A stretch of DNA of 64,000 nt, from positions 35,987,389-36,051,388 of the forward strand of contig NC_080077.1 in NCBI RefSeq assembly GCF_949987535.1, given 5' to 3'. Made by a program: the position numbers and the translations under genes. Under the pieces are notes generated by a model, which was given only the letters and a program-made list of their open reading frames with translations, searched no databases and was not told the DNA's origin. This document shows positions 26,774 through 39,699 of this stretch, piece by piece. Position 1 is the first letter of the stretch. Every line of letters begins with the position of its first letter. This DNA comes from Balaenoptera acutorostrata (Eukaryota > Chordata > Mammalia > Artiodactyla > Balaenopteridae).

Positions 26774-27124
26774 CTGAAAACGAAAAAGGAAAAGAGAAAT
26801 ATGCTTCCATTAGCGTCAGTTAACTATTTATTGTTGGTCCAGTTCTGTATGCTTACAACACAGGCACATGCAACTTGTATGTCAAACAAACACTTAGGCT
26901 CAAAATTATTTTGCCAAACCAAATTAAAGATTCCTCCATAGTCATTTAGTTGATGTACACCAGTCATTGATTTCAAAATTATTGTATTTATTGCCTTATG
27001 AAAAAATTTTTGACAAGAATGCTTATAAGACCAAGCGTCTATTTATATTAAATGATAGTGAAAATGTTTCATTAGAACTTGAATGAAATGTGCAAGGGTA
27101 TTGCCTTCATGCTGCTCTTGAGGT

Positions 27125-27840
27125 CTATTTGTTAATTCAACAAATATTTGATTGCCTACTGTCTGCCAAGCCCTATTCTAGGTACATTGACAGCAGCATA
27201 CAAAAGAGAGATAAGGCCCATACTTCACAAAGTTTACATTCTAGGAGGGGAGATACAATAAACAGTAATGATAGTTGATCCTTATATGGTGATTACTGTA
27301 TGTCATACACCGCTACAAGTATTTTACAATATTGTCATTTAAACCTTACAATAACCCAGTGAGGTAGCCCCTATTATGATTCTCATTTTACAGAGAAGGA
27401 AACTGTGATTCAGAAAGGTTAGGTAATTAGCTCAGGACCACAGAGCAGAGTGGTCTTTGAAACTAGACAGTCTACTTCCAGAGTGATAAGTGCTCTGGAA
27501 AAAATAACGACAAAGACAAAAGGTAGGAAAAAGATATAAAAAATGACTGATGAGGGGAAGGGGTTGATTATTTTGGACAAGACGGTCATGGAGTGCCTCT
27601 GTGAGACGGTGACATTTGAGCAGAATCTTGAAAGAAAGGAGAGAGCCCGCCAAGCAAAGGTGTGGGCAAAGAGTTTTCCAAACTGCCAGGACAGTGAGTG
27701 TACAACAGTCATTTCAAAAGCCTTGAAGTGGGAAGATCTTGCAAGAAGGCCAGTGAGGTTAGTGCAAAGTGGTTGAGGGGCAGTCGTAGGAGCTGAGTAT
27801 GGAGAGGAAGGCAGGGCCACATGTGATGTATGCTAGAGTA
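27125..27840. mobile_element. Old LINE 3' UTR fragment (L1M-like) split by a MIR
   Basis: The left part reads aattcaacaaatatttgattgcctactgtctgccaagccctattctagg and the right part gagacggtgacatttgagcagaatcttgaaag, a pair typical of an old L1M-type 3' UTR. A MIR lies between them. The exact family is uncertain. Confidence 0.6.
27280..27470 (-). mobile_element. MIR element nested in the LINE fragment
   Basis: The phrases ccagtgaggtagcccctattatgattctcattttacagagaaggaaactg and ttaggtaattagctcaggaccacagagcag are the reverse complement of MIR. Confidence 0.85.
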
Positions 27841-28353
27841 GTGATATTTCCTAATTTACATTTCGAAAGGTTACTGGGTCTACTGTGTGGAGAGTAAACT
27901 TTCAGTCCAGATGAGATGTGATCTGAGAGTGTTTCCAACGTTTAATTCCAACTGATAAATAAATGTTTCAGTTGCTGTACTGGAATCCTTCTTGAAGCGA
28001 AAATAGCTGAATTACTTCTTTCGGTCATTAAATACTTGGATTTTGTGATGGTGGTGGGAACTCAGGTGGCACTGGTGCTTGCGGTACCTTTCTACAGGTT
28101 CAGTGAATGATAACCACGTTCTCAGCTTTTGTTTTTACGATGAAAAAAACACCCCTCAAAACTGGAGTATTTTTTAATAGCGGTGAAAATCTTCCTGCCC
28201 TGAGGGCTAAGTTCAAGTATGGTTTAGCCTAAGTGTCAGGTAAATATTATTATTTACTTAACACTGAATATTACAAATATGGCTAGAGGCCATTTCAAAT
28301 CTGGAAAGTCCCCCAAGGATGAGATAAAAACATAATTTTGTGTAGACACTTAC

Positions 28354-28545
28354 TTGTACACTTATTTATATCTGGATATCGAGTTCCATAATATCCACTT
28401 GGACATGAAGAGAGACACACTCCAATCTGCTTCATGCCAATTCTTTCCAGAACAAAAAATAGTTTGGGCTTACATGACAAACATCCATTGTAATCTGAAC
28501 ACGTTGCACAGCCTCCTTGGCAGCCTTGACTGACGTTAGGATGCA
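28354..28545 (-). CDS. RSPO3: RSPO3 exon 2 (furin-like repeat 1)
   Basis: This 192-bp exon encodes residues 33-96 and carries the first furin-like cysteine-rich repeat, which clamps the ubiquitin ligases ZNRF3 and RNF43. Cysteines are at residues 41, 45, 48, 54, 57, 76, 80 and 95. The beta-hairpin residues known in the family to contact ZNRF3/RNF43, here R67 and Q72, are intact in the segment ERIGMKQIGVC. N36 in NVS is a likely N-glycosylation site. The acceptor reads ...ccccctag before TGCATCC, and the donor is GTAAGTGT directly after ACA A. Both borders are phase 1. K60 and V64 differ from the R and A I recall in human; mouse shares V64. The exon can be read as a longer open frame on both sides, but the splice sites define it. 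Confidence 0.98.
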
Positions 28546-31379
28546 CTAGGGGGACAAATGTAGAAAGACAAAAATGAAAGTTAAATCATAGATATAGAAG
28601 CTCAATGACATTCTCTGGGCAGGATACACGTTTTCTTTTATTAGCTTTCAATTTGGTGGTAATGGGTGAATGAGTTGGGAATTTTTCCCTCTTTTCTGTG
28701 ATCTGGTATTTCCCTTTAATACATACATATATTGTTTTAATTTCAAAGTTCTTAAAATTTGAGCATTTGAAAAATAAGAATATATTGCCTCAAAATATTT
28801 ATAAATAGTATATACCTAGTGGAAGTATCCTCACTGAGCTAGCACCCTGGCAGATCAGAGACGGGTATTTTGTGCTCACTCATTGAAATCAATACATATT
28901 AGTTTTGCTTTTCATTTATGTGGTGGATGTCTCTAATGTCTTCAAATAAGGATGACAACATAGACTGGGGCTTAATCTGAGTAATGACACTAATTTTTAA
29001 GATATCTTTTTCAACTCTGGTCTATTTGAGAACACCATTTCACTCTTTGATTCAAAGCAAACTGATTCTGCAACTATGTAGCTATTCAGCACCTCACTCC
29101 CTGCCAATGCTTTCCTGAAACATTTCTTCTCACATGAGTTTAATATTTATCAGTTCAAATTGATATAACGGTGAAAATGTGATTTATCTTATCAGTAGTT
29201 CCACGTGGATCATATGTAAGTATTTATAATAATATTTACTATAAGTTATGTTCAATATTTGATCTTTTGGGAGAGAAGTCTTATAGTTTTTGTGCCCTCA
29301 TCTTTCATTTACTTAAGTGAAATATATATTTGGTGAGGACACGACCAGTCCTTTCTAAGGGCTACTACTACACGTATCCCTGAGAATCCCAAGGTTTCTA
29401 AGAGTCACCAATATGTGTGGTGAGAATATTCATTAGCAAGTCTGAACAAATACAAACATTTGGAAGATTCATGTTTACTTGAGATCTTCACAACTTTAAA
29501 CCTTTTTAATGACTATTAACTGGTCATAGACACCTATGTGTGAGCTGATGGAAAATTGCTGACTGAGGTGCATCCTTCATGTAGCTGGTGTTTGGGATGA
29601 TTTCTTCTTCTAATGTATTCTCTATTCATATACAATATTAATAGCTTTATTGTCCCTTCAGGAATTCAGAAGGGAATAATCCTGACCCTATGAGAAGCAA
29701 GGTTGAGGCATAAGAGCGTAAAGGCATCCCCATGCTTCTCTGACTACTGTTGGTGCAGGGAGGGACCTTGCAATGACTAAGTCTGTCTTCACAGTGATGT
29801 CTGATTATTGCTAAGTTCTTTACTGCAAAAACAAATCCCACCAGGCTTAGTTAGAAGGGGTACCCATAAGCCCGATCAGCCTTACCACAGGGGCGCACGG
29901 GTTAGCTGCAGAAAGGTCATTTGGTTGGCCAGCATTCTCTGCCTGGAGGAAACCATCCCTGAATCAGCCACAGGAACCACAAGCAGCTCATTCTCATTCC
30001 AAGACGTTTTGTAAATAAACTGAGGAAATGTGTGGGGGAAGGGCAGTCGGCTCTTCCTGTACATGCTCCTCTGCGGGGTGGGGCGGACATCTAAAGTGGC
30101 ACAGGAGGTTTAGACATTACAGGACCTGGGGGACTTGTAAATGAATACTGCCTTCCAAGGAACAGGGTCATTTTTCATGCCAGGAACTCCAGCATTGGAG
30201 ACTTACAGAAAATGTGTACATATTTTAATCTGGGAAAGACCCTAAAAAAGAAAGGGGTGAAGAGAGCTCCATGTGTTCGGAATCTAATCGACCCATTTCA
30301 AAAAGTGAGAGGTGTAGGTCAAAACCTGTAAAACCTTTTCATAAGAATTACTGATGGAAAACGGGACCTCAGTTTGAAAGAAAATCACTCCAAGCTCAGG
30401 AAAGTAAGTGACTGAATTTAAATGAAGATGGACTGGATTGACCCACATCAATCTGTCTCATCTCTGAAATGTAATTGCTCAAAGGAACACAATTGCAAGT
30501 TTAAGTCCCTTGAAACTTTTGTCAATTATAACTTTAAATTGATCAGTTATGAAAATAAATATGACTTACATATTCTGAGCCTCAAAAACTGATATATCTT
30601 GAAATAAATTTTATTTAAAAATTTGGGTTTTGAATGTCTGGAAACTTCTGCAAGAAAGATCTCTGTATGGATCCCAGGATTACTAACAATTTTGCCCCAA
30701 ATTATGAGATGTACCAAAGTGTTTTGCTTAATTCCCTCTTTAAAACTTTTGCTGATGAACTGTAGCACATTCAACTCACACATGGTACTACAATCACTCT
30801 TTTTTCCCCATATTTTGCCTTTTTAGACAAAACTTTTTGACAAAGCAGAGTTTTGAAAAATTAAAGAAGATATGATTGTCCTAACTGGCAAAGAAAATTT
30901 CTGTTTGTTTTTAATCAGGGAATTTTGAATACGGGCAGGTACAAATAATGGCCAACTTTATTTCTTCAGGAAGGGTTAAGTATTATGCTGTGGGAAGTAA
31001 GAAAAATTGAGACTATGAAGCTCAGATTCCATGATTCTAGATTCTTTTACAGTTGAGTAGCATGACATTTTGCTTTCTTGAACCCTGTACAAGGATCACT
31101 CAAATTATGCAGTTGGTATGACACAACTAGATACAAATTTCCCAAACTTCATCTTAAGGCAAGAGTTTTTACTTTTTATATGGAAACCACAGAAAACTTT
31201 GGTCTGGATTGACTGTAACAGCCCTTTCAGTCTTAAAATCTTATAATTCTAAGAGAGAAAATAGAATTCTACTTTGTCATGCTGCTTCTTTTTTCCCCAC
31301 TCTAGTTATACCTTCATTTTCTATTTCTGAATCACTTTTTTTGCAAACGATGTTTTGTACTACTATTTTATATGAGCAT
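28546..31379. other. Intron 1 stretch next to exon 2, nothing recognisable
   Basis: AT-rich sequence. The open frames at 29647-30064 and 30547-30826 are short, overlap on both strands and show no recognisable product. Confidence 0.5.
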
Positions 31380-32060
31380 TGGAGGGGTTGGTGGTGGGGA
31401 GGTTTCACAGAATATCTAACATTTGAACTTAATCTTAGAAAATGTGTTGAAGTTATGAGCATGTAAGTGGCCATGATGGGGCTGGAAGCAGGAACACCAC
31501 AATTACCCCATCAAGGAGACTGGCACGAGTTCCATGCAACTGATGTTTAAGTGGTGGTGAATGGAGGTATGAGGCACATCAAGAAAATTGGAAGCACAGG
31601 ATAGATCTAGATTATGAAACCCCTTGTGGGCTCTGCCAAAGAAATTATTCTGTAGATTTGGAGGATTTGAATCCGGTGAGTGATACGACCCCATCTGTAT
31701 CAGAAAGGCAATTTCCCTGGCAGCATGGCAGGCATGGAAGCTAGGAGACTAACGTAAGGATCAAGGTAAAAAGACTGATGAGAGCTTAAAATATAGCAGA
31801 GACAGTGCAATGTGGTGAGAGAGGGATGCATGTTCCAAGGATATTTAGGAGGTGGACTCAATCAAATATGCTGACCAACAGAATGTGGACTGAATAAGTA
31901 AGAGGATTTGTGTTTTACGTTGTGGCCAGTGAAGAGAAAGGAAAGGGACGGCTGAATAAAAGCCACAGTTGGAGGGCTGTGGCAAGGTACATAGAATAAG
32001 AAGGTCTACAAATATAAACGTGGTTTGGGATCACTGATTTTGCAGATTTTGTGAACTGTC
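31380..32060. mobile_element. Diverged LINE 3' UTR-like fragment
   Basis: A block of purine-rich phrases (aagaaaattggaagcacaggatagatctag, then gatttgaatccggtgagtgatacgacc and aggaggtggactcaatc) resembles the same L1M-like 3' UTR family as the copy in intron 2. The family is uncertain. Confidence 0.4.
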
Positions 32061-33600
32061 CAAAACGTGACGCTTAGTAGATGGAGTTTAATATCGTGAT
32101 GGTTGCTAGAGATGTACGTGAGGGTCTTTTAATTAGAGAAGAGATCTTGAAAGGGGGAGGTGCCGAAGATGCCAGAAGAAGGAATAGTAGTCCAAATAAG
32201 GAAAAGATACATTATCAGCTAATTTTAGTAATACTCTGTGTTTCTATACCACTTCTGCTTTCAATTTTTACCACTTTTGCATGCATCTCATAGAAGGCTA
32301 AATTAACCGTGGAAACTGCTGTTAGTAAGGGTAGAAGCTATCACAATTATTTATTTTGGAACCCCAAACGAGGACTCAAAGAAATGCTGTAAACTGCTGG
32401 ACAAATAGTGAACTTAGATCAAAGGTTAGAACCTAGATCTTTGATATCTGGTACCAATCTGTTTATATATAAGTAAACTCTAGGTGTGTAACATGGGTAA
32501 ATATAAAGTGAAAAAATGGGCAGAATTCATGCGAACTTTAAATTGGGACTTTCTGATTACAAATGCTTCAAATACATGGTCAAATTTGGACATCTTTTCC
32601 TAAAATTGGGAAAGAGGAAAGTATCTTTTCTTAACTTGTATACGAAAGTTAAATGTTAAGAGTATACCTTAATGCATAACTTCAACCAATTTTCAGTGTC
32701 TGAATTGTCGATACTCCCTGTGTAAGCGACTTCAATTTCTCTAGCTGTTAGGCAAGTCTTCCTACTATTTCTCTGTTTGAATCTTGTGATGTGTAACTGA
32801 TGCAACTGTTCCTAAAGGCTATTGTCATGATAGTTAATTCAACTTTTTTGATAAAATGTGCAGAACATAGAGTTTTAAATGGTACTAGAGCATTTGGAAA
32901 ATACACAATCTTTGTTATTTTCAGTGTTTACGATATACCAAACCAACTGCAGCATTGGAATCTAAGTTCTGTTTCTGTAACAATTTAAGTGTAAACTTCA
33001 AGGATTTCTCTTACTTTAATCCCTTTCTGCAGCCCAACTGCAAATATTAACACCTACTGTAAATTGCTGTGCAGAAGAAATCCATTATTGCATGCTGTCA
33101 ATTACCTCTGAGAGTCATTTATTAGTGGCTAGAGAATTTCCAAAAGTACAAAATTTAACAGACTTTAGGTTTATAATAGGCTCGACTAAGTTCAAAGGAA
33201 GTGCTAAACACATGACGGTAACATTGATTTTACAATTCAGATAATCAAAAGTTAATAAATTAACCAACTTGATAAATTTATTTTTAACCAGTGAAACATG
33301 CAGATTCTCCCTAAAGCATTCTTGTCTTCACAACATTCACTGTCTGCTCTTCTCCATGTAGTGGCCTTAGGAGACAGGTTAGGGAGAAGAGACAGGTGAA
33401 ATTCTATAATCAAAGTTACTTTTACGTCTGTCCTTTCTTCCATGTCCTCTCCTTTTACAAGGATGTTCGCATTGACTGGAAGCTTCTCAAAGGCAGAAAT
33501 ATAGTCGGTCTAGAGAATTTCTTCGTAATTTTCCGGATAATTCTCAGCTTCTACACAGGGTAGCTGCTTACTGAATAGGTCCTCATTAGAGTTGTTCGGG

Positions 33601-33721
33601 TTTTTTTTTCCCCCTTTGGCCATACAGCATGCAAGCTCTTAGTTCCCCGGCTAGGGATTGAACCCACACCCCTTGCAGGGAAAGCACGGAGTCTCAACCA
33701 CTGGACTGCCAGGGAAGTCCC
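33601..33721 (-). mobile_element. CHR SINE, short 3'-truncated copy
   Basis: The plus strand begins with a T run and ctttggccatacagcatgc and ends ccactggactgccagggaagtccc: the reverse complement of the tRNA-derived CHR head, including the box B-like ggttcaatccc region in diverged form. Possible degenerate target duplications are tcattagagtt and tcattaaagagtt. Confidence 0.85.
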
Positions 33722-33809
33722 TTCATTAAAGAGTTTTTGATTATTGAATGGATGAAAGCAATAAATATAACATATAAGCCATTTATTTGTGTTTTTAAAA
33801 AAAATAACG

Positions 33810-34140
33810 GGCTTCCCTGGTGGCGCAGTGGTTGAGAATCTGCCTGCTAATGCAGGGGACACGGGTTCGAGCCCTGGTCTGGGAAGATCCCACATGCCGC
33901 GGAGCAGCTGGGCCCGTGAGCCACAATTGCTGAGCCTGCGCGTCTGGAGCCTGTGCCCCGCGACGGGAGGGGCCGCGATAGAGAAAGGCCCGCGCACCGC
34001 AATGAAGAGCGGTCCCCGCACCGCGATGAAGAGTGGCCCCCGCTTGCCGCAACTGGAGAAAGCCCTCGCACGAACCGAAGACCCAACACAGCCAAAAATA
34101 AATAAATAAATAAATAAATAAGAACATCCTTTAAAAAAAA
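33810..34140 (+). mobile_element. CHR SINE, full length (cetacean type)
   Basis: Starts ggcttccctggtggcgcagtgg, holds gacacgggttcgagccc and the long body with gccgcggagcagc and cccccgcttgccgcaac, and ends in a (TAAA)n/A tail. The target duplication aaaaaaaataacg is perfect at 33797-33809 and 34141-34153. The long body marks the cetacean form of this SINE. Open frames on both strands here are SINE-derived. Confidence 0.95.
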
Positions 34141-34153
34141 AAAAAAAATAACG

Positions 34154-35634
34154 ATGTTAAAGCAGTAAATATTTAACAGAAAGTACCTATAATAATTGAT
34201 TTTAAGTGAACTATGTCTACGAACACATAGTAAAGAAACCAAGTTTAAATCACATACATTTTGAGGATGCTTAATTATGAAATAAATCATTCAAAATAAC
34301 ATAATAAAGATTTTCTAGGTGCCATTTACTTCAGTTATCCATTCACCTAGTGAAAATGGAGACTTTTTTGTTGCCTAAGTTAGGACAGCACATTTCTATC
34401 AGATCTTGGGACTTGATTGTTATAGAATCATTTTTAAGTTTAATGTAATCTTTTGGTCGTGGAAAGAGATGTTTCATGTTTCCTTTGGAATGTTTGGCAA
34501 TATTCACTTTAAGAAAAATCTAATGTTAAAAACTTGAATAACTTGGCAGTCTCTTTCAAATTCTGTTGAATCAACCCCAGAGAATATTGAGAGTCAATGT
34601 TTCTTATTTGTTCATAGGTTAAAGCTTTTAGGGCAGAACTGACAATGGCTAAGATCTCTAGAACCATCTGGGCAACTTGGGAGTATTAGGTATAGACAGC
34701 AAAATATCAAAAGCTGCTTAAATAAATATAATCGCTTACTGGTATACAATACTCCTTTACATTCTTAAACAATGATACCTGGATGAACAGAGGTCTATCA
34801 TAGTCCTCTATTATTATTTTTGACTAATAATTTGTTAAAAGAGCAACATGTTTATATATATACATATATAGATTTTGCTATTTTTGAAGTACTGTGTATC
34901 ATCTGATGATTTTAATGTCTTCATATACCAATGTTTTAATCATTAAATGAACTAAAATTCACCTATGCTATTTAAATATATAAATGTACGCGCACGTGTG
35001 TGTGTGTGTGTGTGTGCCCGTATTAGACACATGACACCCACACATTCTATTTGGTCTTTTGTCAAATCAATAGCACAGACATGAACTGACCTGAAGCAGT
35101 TAAAATCATTGAGTCTGCCACATCTTTTGTCCCAGTGAACCAACTTCTGATACTCTGAAAGTCTGTGCCCAGACCAATGGGTTCACAAAATTCCTAACAG
35201 TCTCAGAGAGGAATGTATTCACCAGCTGCTGAATACAGCCCAGTTAGGGCTCCACCATTATTATGTGGGAAACATACTGTTTTTAATGGAAACTATTTCT
35301 TGGAAAACTTGGAAAATCTTTCTTTTTCTCTTACTGAATAATAATTTCCTGAAGGGAGTCTAATATTTATATTCTATAAATACTTTAAAATAAAACCACA
35401 GCAATAAAACAGACCTAACATTAAGTAGCAATTAGCTAGACTTTCCACTAAAATCAAGCCAGCTCAAAATATTAAGAACATGGCTAGCAAATGATGGCAG
35501 ATATAGAATTCCCGAAATCTAAGATACGATGAATATTTGGAACTAGATGCCAAGTTGGTGGACAATGGCTGTGCTTTGTCTATCCACAGGCTATAGCATC
35601 AGAACTAGAAGTGAAAGATGAAAGTGGGTTGCAT
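34154..35634. other. Intron 1 stretch with a GT microsatellite
   Basis: AT-rich sequence with a GT run at 34995-35016, preceded by the alternating stretch tacgcgcacg. No exon or named repeat was seen elsewhere. Confidence 0.55.
34995..35016 (+). repeat. (GT)n microsatellite
   Basis: Eleven GT units following cgcgcac. The whole alternating purine-pyrimidine stretch could adopt Z-DNA. Confidence 0.95.
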
Positions 35635-35797
35635 TGTGTGTATATATATATATGTATATTATATACATAATATTATATATAGTATATATATTATATATAA
35701 TATATATTTAATATACATAGATTATATATATATTATACACACACATATATATACACATATATGTGTGTGTACATATATATGTGTATATATATATATA
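35635..35797. repeat. AT/GT-rich low-complexity tract with palindromes
   Basis: About 160 bases of alternating TA, GT and AC with many self-complementary segments, for example the perfect palindrome acacatatatgtgt at 35753-35766. A 76-codon frame through it is a repeat artefact. Confidence 0.92.
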
Positions 35798-35849
35798 GTG
35801 GAGACTAGTATTAAGACTAGTATTAAGGTTTTTAACAAAAATATCTGAT

Positions 35850-36425
35850 AACTACTATGTGCCCAACACTACACATGGTGCAGAAAATGTAGGAATGAAT
35901 AAGACATCTGGTTCCCGATCTCATGACGTTAATCGGCTAATAAGCAAGTAAACAAAAAATTAAATGATTAAAGACTGTGATGAGTGTTGTGCAGGAAATA
36001 AACAGGTGGGTAAAGCAGAGAATAACTCTGGGAAGCTATTTTAAATATGCTGGTCAGGAAAGGCCCCTTTAAGAAGTTTACCCTTTAGCTGAGACCTGGA
36101 GGGTGAGAAGGATTCAGCCATGAAAACCTGAGGGAGAGCACCCCAGGTGCAAAGACTGTGGGAAGGAACAGGGCATGTTCCTTTGCCAGTGCAAAGACTG
36201 TGGGAAGGAACAGGGCATGAGGAACAGCACAAGGGACACCAATGAGGCTGCAGTGCTGTGACTGGTATGAGATGAGGTTAGAAAAGGAGGTTAGAGCCAG
36301 ATCCTACAGACCCTTTTCGACCAAAGTAAATAGCTGGGATTATCTACCAGGTACCTTTAGACTCTGCATTGGTAAGAAGATATCAGAAGGAAAGGAAAGA
36401 ACACATTTTTGCCTGATTTATTCAC
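35850..36425. mobile_element. Old LINE 3' UTR fragment (L1M-like)
   Basis: The phrases ctactatgtgcccaacactacacatgg, gtcaggaaaggcccctttaag, gagacctggagggtgagaag and gtgggaaggaacagggcatg match the L1M-like 3' UTR seen in intron 2. An internal 31-bp segment is duplicated at 36147-36177 and 36189-36219. Confidence 0.55.
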
Positions 36426-37450
36426 TTTAATTTTTGTTAATTTTATGGGTCATGGAACAGAACCAGCATCTTGTATTCCACAAAAACATGTTTTCCTATT
36501 AATTTTTATATTAGAGGATAATGGTCTAACTAGACATAACTTGGGAATTTACATTCAGATTGCAATCTTGGAAGAGACTGTACATTGATCTACCTGTACT
36601 TTGCTCTTGGGAACATGTTATTTCTCTTTTGTTACTCCCACCTCCCTCTAGCAGTAATTTTAGTTTGCTTTGGGGTTTTAAATTTTCATTCTCTTGTACT
36701 GGAGTGTGTGTGTGGAGGGGGAGGGGGCGTTGGTGGTGGTGAGAAGAAACAGGAAAGTTATGAAATATGTAAGACGTCATAAGAATAAATAAAAAGAGTA
36801 AAAAAGTAAAACATTTTGCAATCTTGAATATAATCCTTTTTGTATTTTTCTGAATTCTTGCCATTAGTGACGCCTACTGACACAGTCTAAATAATTTAGA
36901 GCAACAGCATTATAGTTTTCACTTATAACCTTCCTTTCAGAATCCCACTATTATGTTCTTTTTATTCCATTAAATGAATTCAGTAACCTAAGGGCTAATT
37001 CCAAAGTTGATTCTTCAAAAGTAGTGAAAACCATATTAGTTTTCCTATGAGCTACCAGATAGCTATAGTTGATACTACTGCTGAAACTGCAACAAAAAGC
37101 ATTTGTAGAACCAAAATTAGTGGGGTTTTTTCCTAACTACAAGTAGAAAATCTATCATGAAGTACTCTGCTATGGGTGTAAAATGTAAGGTACTGAATCA
37201 GCATCTCCAGCTGTTGCTGATTGGGGGGAAAGCTTCCCCTTCTCCAAGTGGCCATGTTCCCAAGCGGAGGTGAATAGAGGATAAGAAGGCGTGGACAGGG
37301 GTAATGGAGACCCAGATTCTGTAGAGAGCCAGGACGTGTTGATGAGTTAGTGGGCGGTAATAACAGCGTTTTTCATGAGACAGATCCAACAGTGTTCATC
37401 CAACAGTGGGAATCATTATGTGCTCCGGTCTGGCTGAGAGAGAGCCATTC

Positions 37451-37475
37451 TTTTTTTTTTTTTTTTTTTTTTTTT
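37451..37475 (+). repeat. Poly-T homopolymer (T25)
   Basis: Twenty-five consecutive T. No SINE body is recognisable on either side. Confidence 0.95.
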
Positions 37476-37989
37476 AAGGAGAGAATTAATTAGAAATCAA
37501 CATAAACAGAAAATGTGATAGTTTAATGGTAATGAATCTGCATGGGTGTGATTCTGTAACTACTAAGTTCACATTCTTGAACGAAACAAACTTCAGTTTG
37601 TGCTAAAAAACAAGCTCCACTTTGTTATATTCTGAATAAACCTAAATCTTCTCACCACATAGCATGCTAAAGTAGCATATCTGATGGCTGAAGTCTTAGC
37701 ATAAGCAAACAGCAGGCAAGGGACCTGTGATATTTTAACAGGCACAAGATGTGCAAATAGTGGGTATACCATTAAATAAATCCAGCTTTATGTGTGACAT
37801 CCAAAGTCCTGAGCAGAAAAAAATAAGTGGATTTTTCTCCTAGATTCACAAAATTGCTGACAGAACAGGAGCTGACATGCACCTTTGTGAGTATGATGCA
37901 TTTTTGTATTTATATGCATGATTCACTGTGGTACCCCCTCATTCAGAAATGGGCCTTGCATGTTCCCTAGAGGAGCACAGGAAATGGGC

Positions 37990-38340
37990 GGTGGAGAACT
38001 GGCTTTGGACTCAAACAGAGTTCTGACGTTTACTAACTGAAAAACCAGAAGGTACATCTTCATCTAGCTATTCATTTAAACAATTAAGTTTTCTAACATC
38101 CAGACACTGGGCTAGTTGGTGAACATCCAAAGATGAAAAAAACCAATAATCTGTGTCGAAGAGTTCACAAATAAGAGTCTGATTATTTATTTAGACAATA
38201 GTTGCTTAACCTCTTTGAGCCTAAGCTTCCTCATCTGCAACCTGAAAATATCTACTCGATAGACACTGGGGGGATTAAGTGAGACCATGTGTAAGCACCT
38301 AGCACTCTTACAGGCACTCGTTACAAATCAGTAAGTGTAA
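37990..38340 (+). mobile_element. MIR element, interrupted
   Basis: Head-like sequence (ggagaactggctttggactcaaacag) at the left and the MIR core (gttgcttaacctctttgagcctaagcttcctcatctgc) at the right are separated by about 140 bases of other sequence. Confidence 0.6.
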
Positions 38341-38738
38341 GACATTTTGTTTTACTCAAGAAGTACCAAGCACATCCTTGTACTATTTCCACTCTTATTC
38401 AAGGCAGCTGGAAGCTTTAGTCAATAATAACTCCTCAAAAGCCTCCAAGCAAGGAGACAGGAGAGAGGGCAGATGCTGAAGCTTCTTTCTAACACAGATT
38501 TGGGGAAACTTGAGGAGCCAAGGATTCACGAACAGTCATAGAGAGGGGCTACATTTTAAGGACTGCAGACACAGCTTTTAATGGGTATCAATGGTGGTCT
38601 CAAACAACATTCTGAGCAAGAAGTCTTCTGGGACTCTAGCAACACACTGACGACAAGAAACTGCTTAAACAGACTGAAGGAGGTCAGGCATGCCATGGAA
38701 ATGGTACCAGAATGGTATAGAGAACGTGAAGGTCTATG

Positions 38739-38920
38739 CCTGTGGTTCTCAAACTTTACTGTATGTGAAAATGACCTGGAGTACTTGTTAATAATGCAGA
38801 TGCATAGGTTTTACTCCAAAAGATTTTGATTTGGGAATGAAGAGGTGGGCCTAGGTAGCTGCATTTATAAGAAGCACCCCAGGTGAATGTGATGCAGGTG
38901 ATACAAATACCACATTCTCA
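38739..38920 (+). mobile_element. MER5-type hAT-Charlie DNA transposon
   Basis: Starts gtggttctcaaactttactg, then gtgaaaatgacctggagtac and aataatgcagatgca, with the right side gcaccccaggtgaatgtgatgcagg. This is the MER5A layout. Confidence 0.85.
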
Positions 38921-39699
38921 GTATCACATCATGGCCATCCTCACAACTAAGTATTTATTCAGTGATTACTGGAAATTCTCTAGTAGGGACTGAGAGACGA
39001 AATACGGTCCCTGGCTCAAGAATTCTACAATACAGTTAGTAGAATAGCCTGTTTATATTCTGAGGGCTGTAAATACATGGTTTAGAAATTTACAACAGAA
39101 ATTAAAAGGTAGGGGCAATAACTGATGGCTGAGGTATCTGAAGACTGTAGAGAACGATTAGGAATAATTATGGCACTTGAAGGAAGAGAAGAACTTAGAC
39201 GAATGGAAAGAGAGGGAATGTTATGAACAGGAATGTTTACGTAGGAATATATAAAGAACATTTGGGATAATGGTGAATATAAAACTGTGGAATTTTATGG
39301 GACCTTAGATTTCAGATGAGAACACTGACATCCACACAGTTAATTAGCTTCCAGCTGATAGAATCATAAACCTTTGGAACTTTAGAGGGATTTAGTTCAA
39401 ACAGCTTCCCCAGAACAGTCTATTTAATCATGTTTAGTAAAACAAATCTTATGATATTTGGGGGCAGCCAACATAATTATTTTACTGCATCCCCTCATAT
39501 TGAACATCTTAAAACATCTCCCACAGTGAACGTTAATCTGTCTTTCAGAAAGTTCTACTACCATAGAGCACACCCAATATGCTTTCTGGTTTCCTTCAGA
39601 CAGTTTGTCAAACAATGCTTGGTGCTTTGGATGAAAAGATGGATAAGACCTAGGAGTTCCAAGTATGGCTAGAGACTATAAACAAGGTCAAGCCAGCAT

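Larger units (their letters stand above)
26774..28353 (-). other. RSPO3: RSPO3 intron 2
   Basis: This 1,580-bp intron is bounded by GTAAGTGT and ttttcag. About half of it is an old LINE 3' fragment interrupted by a MIR element (27125-27840). The remainder shows nothing recognisable. Confidence 0.94.

Noticed and set aside
33551..34290. Open frames of 106-156 codons around 33.8-34.1 kb
   Set aside because: They lie in the CHR SINE and its flanks. Similar frames recur at 42187-42655 from another copy, so they are SINE artefacts.
35618..35848. 76-codon frame rich in I and Y
   Set aside because: It is a translation of the TA/GT low-complexity tract.
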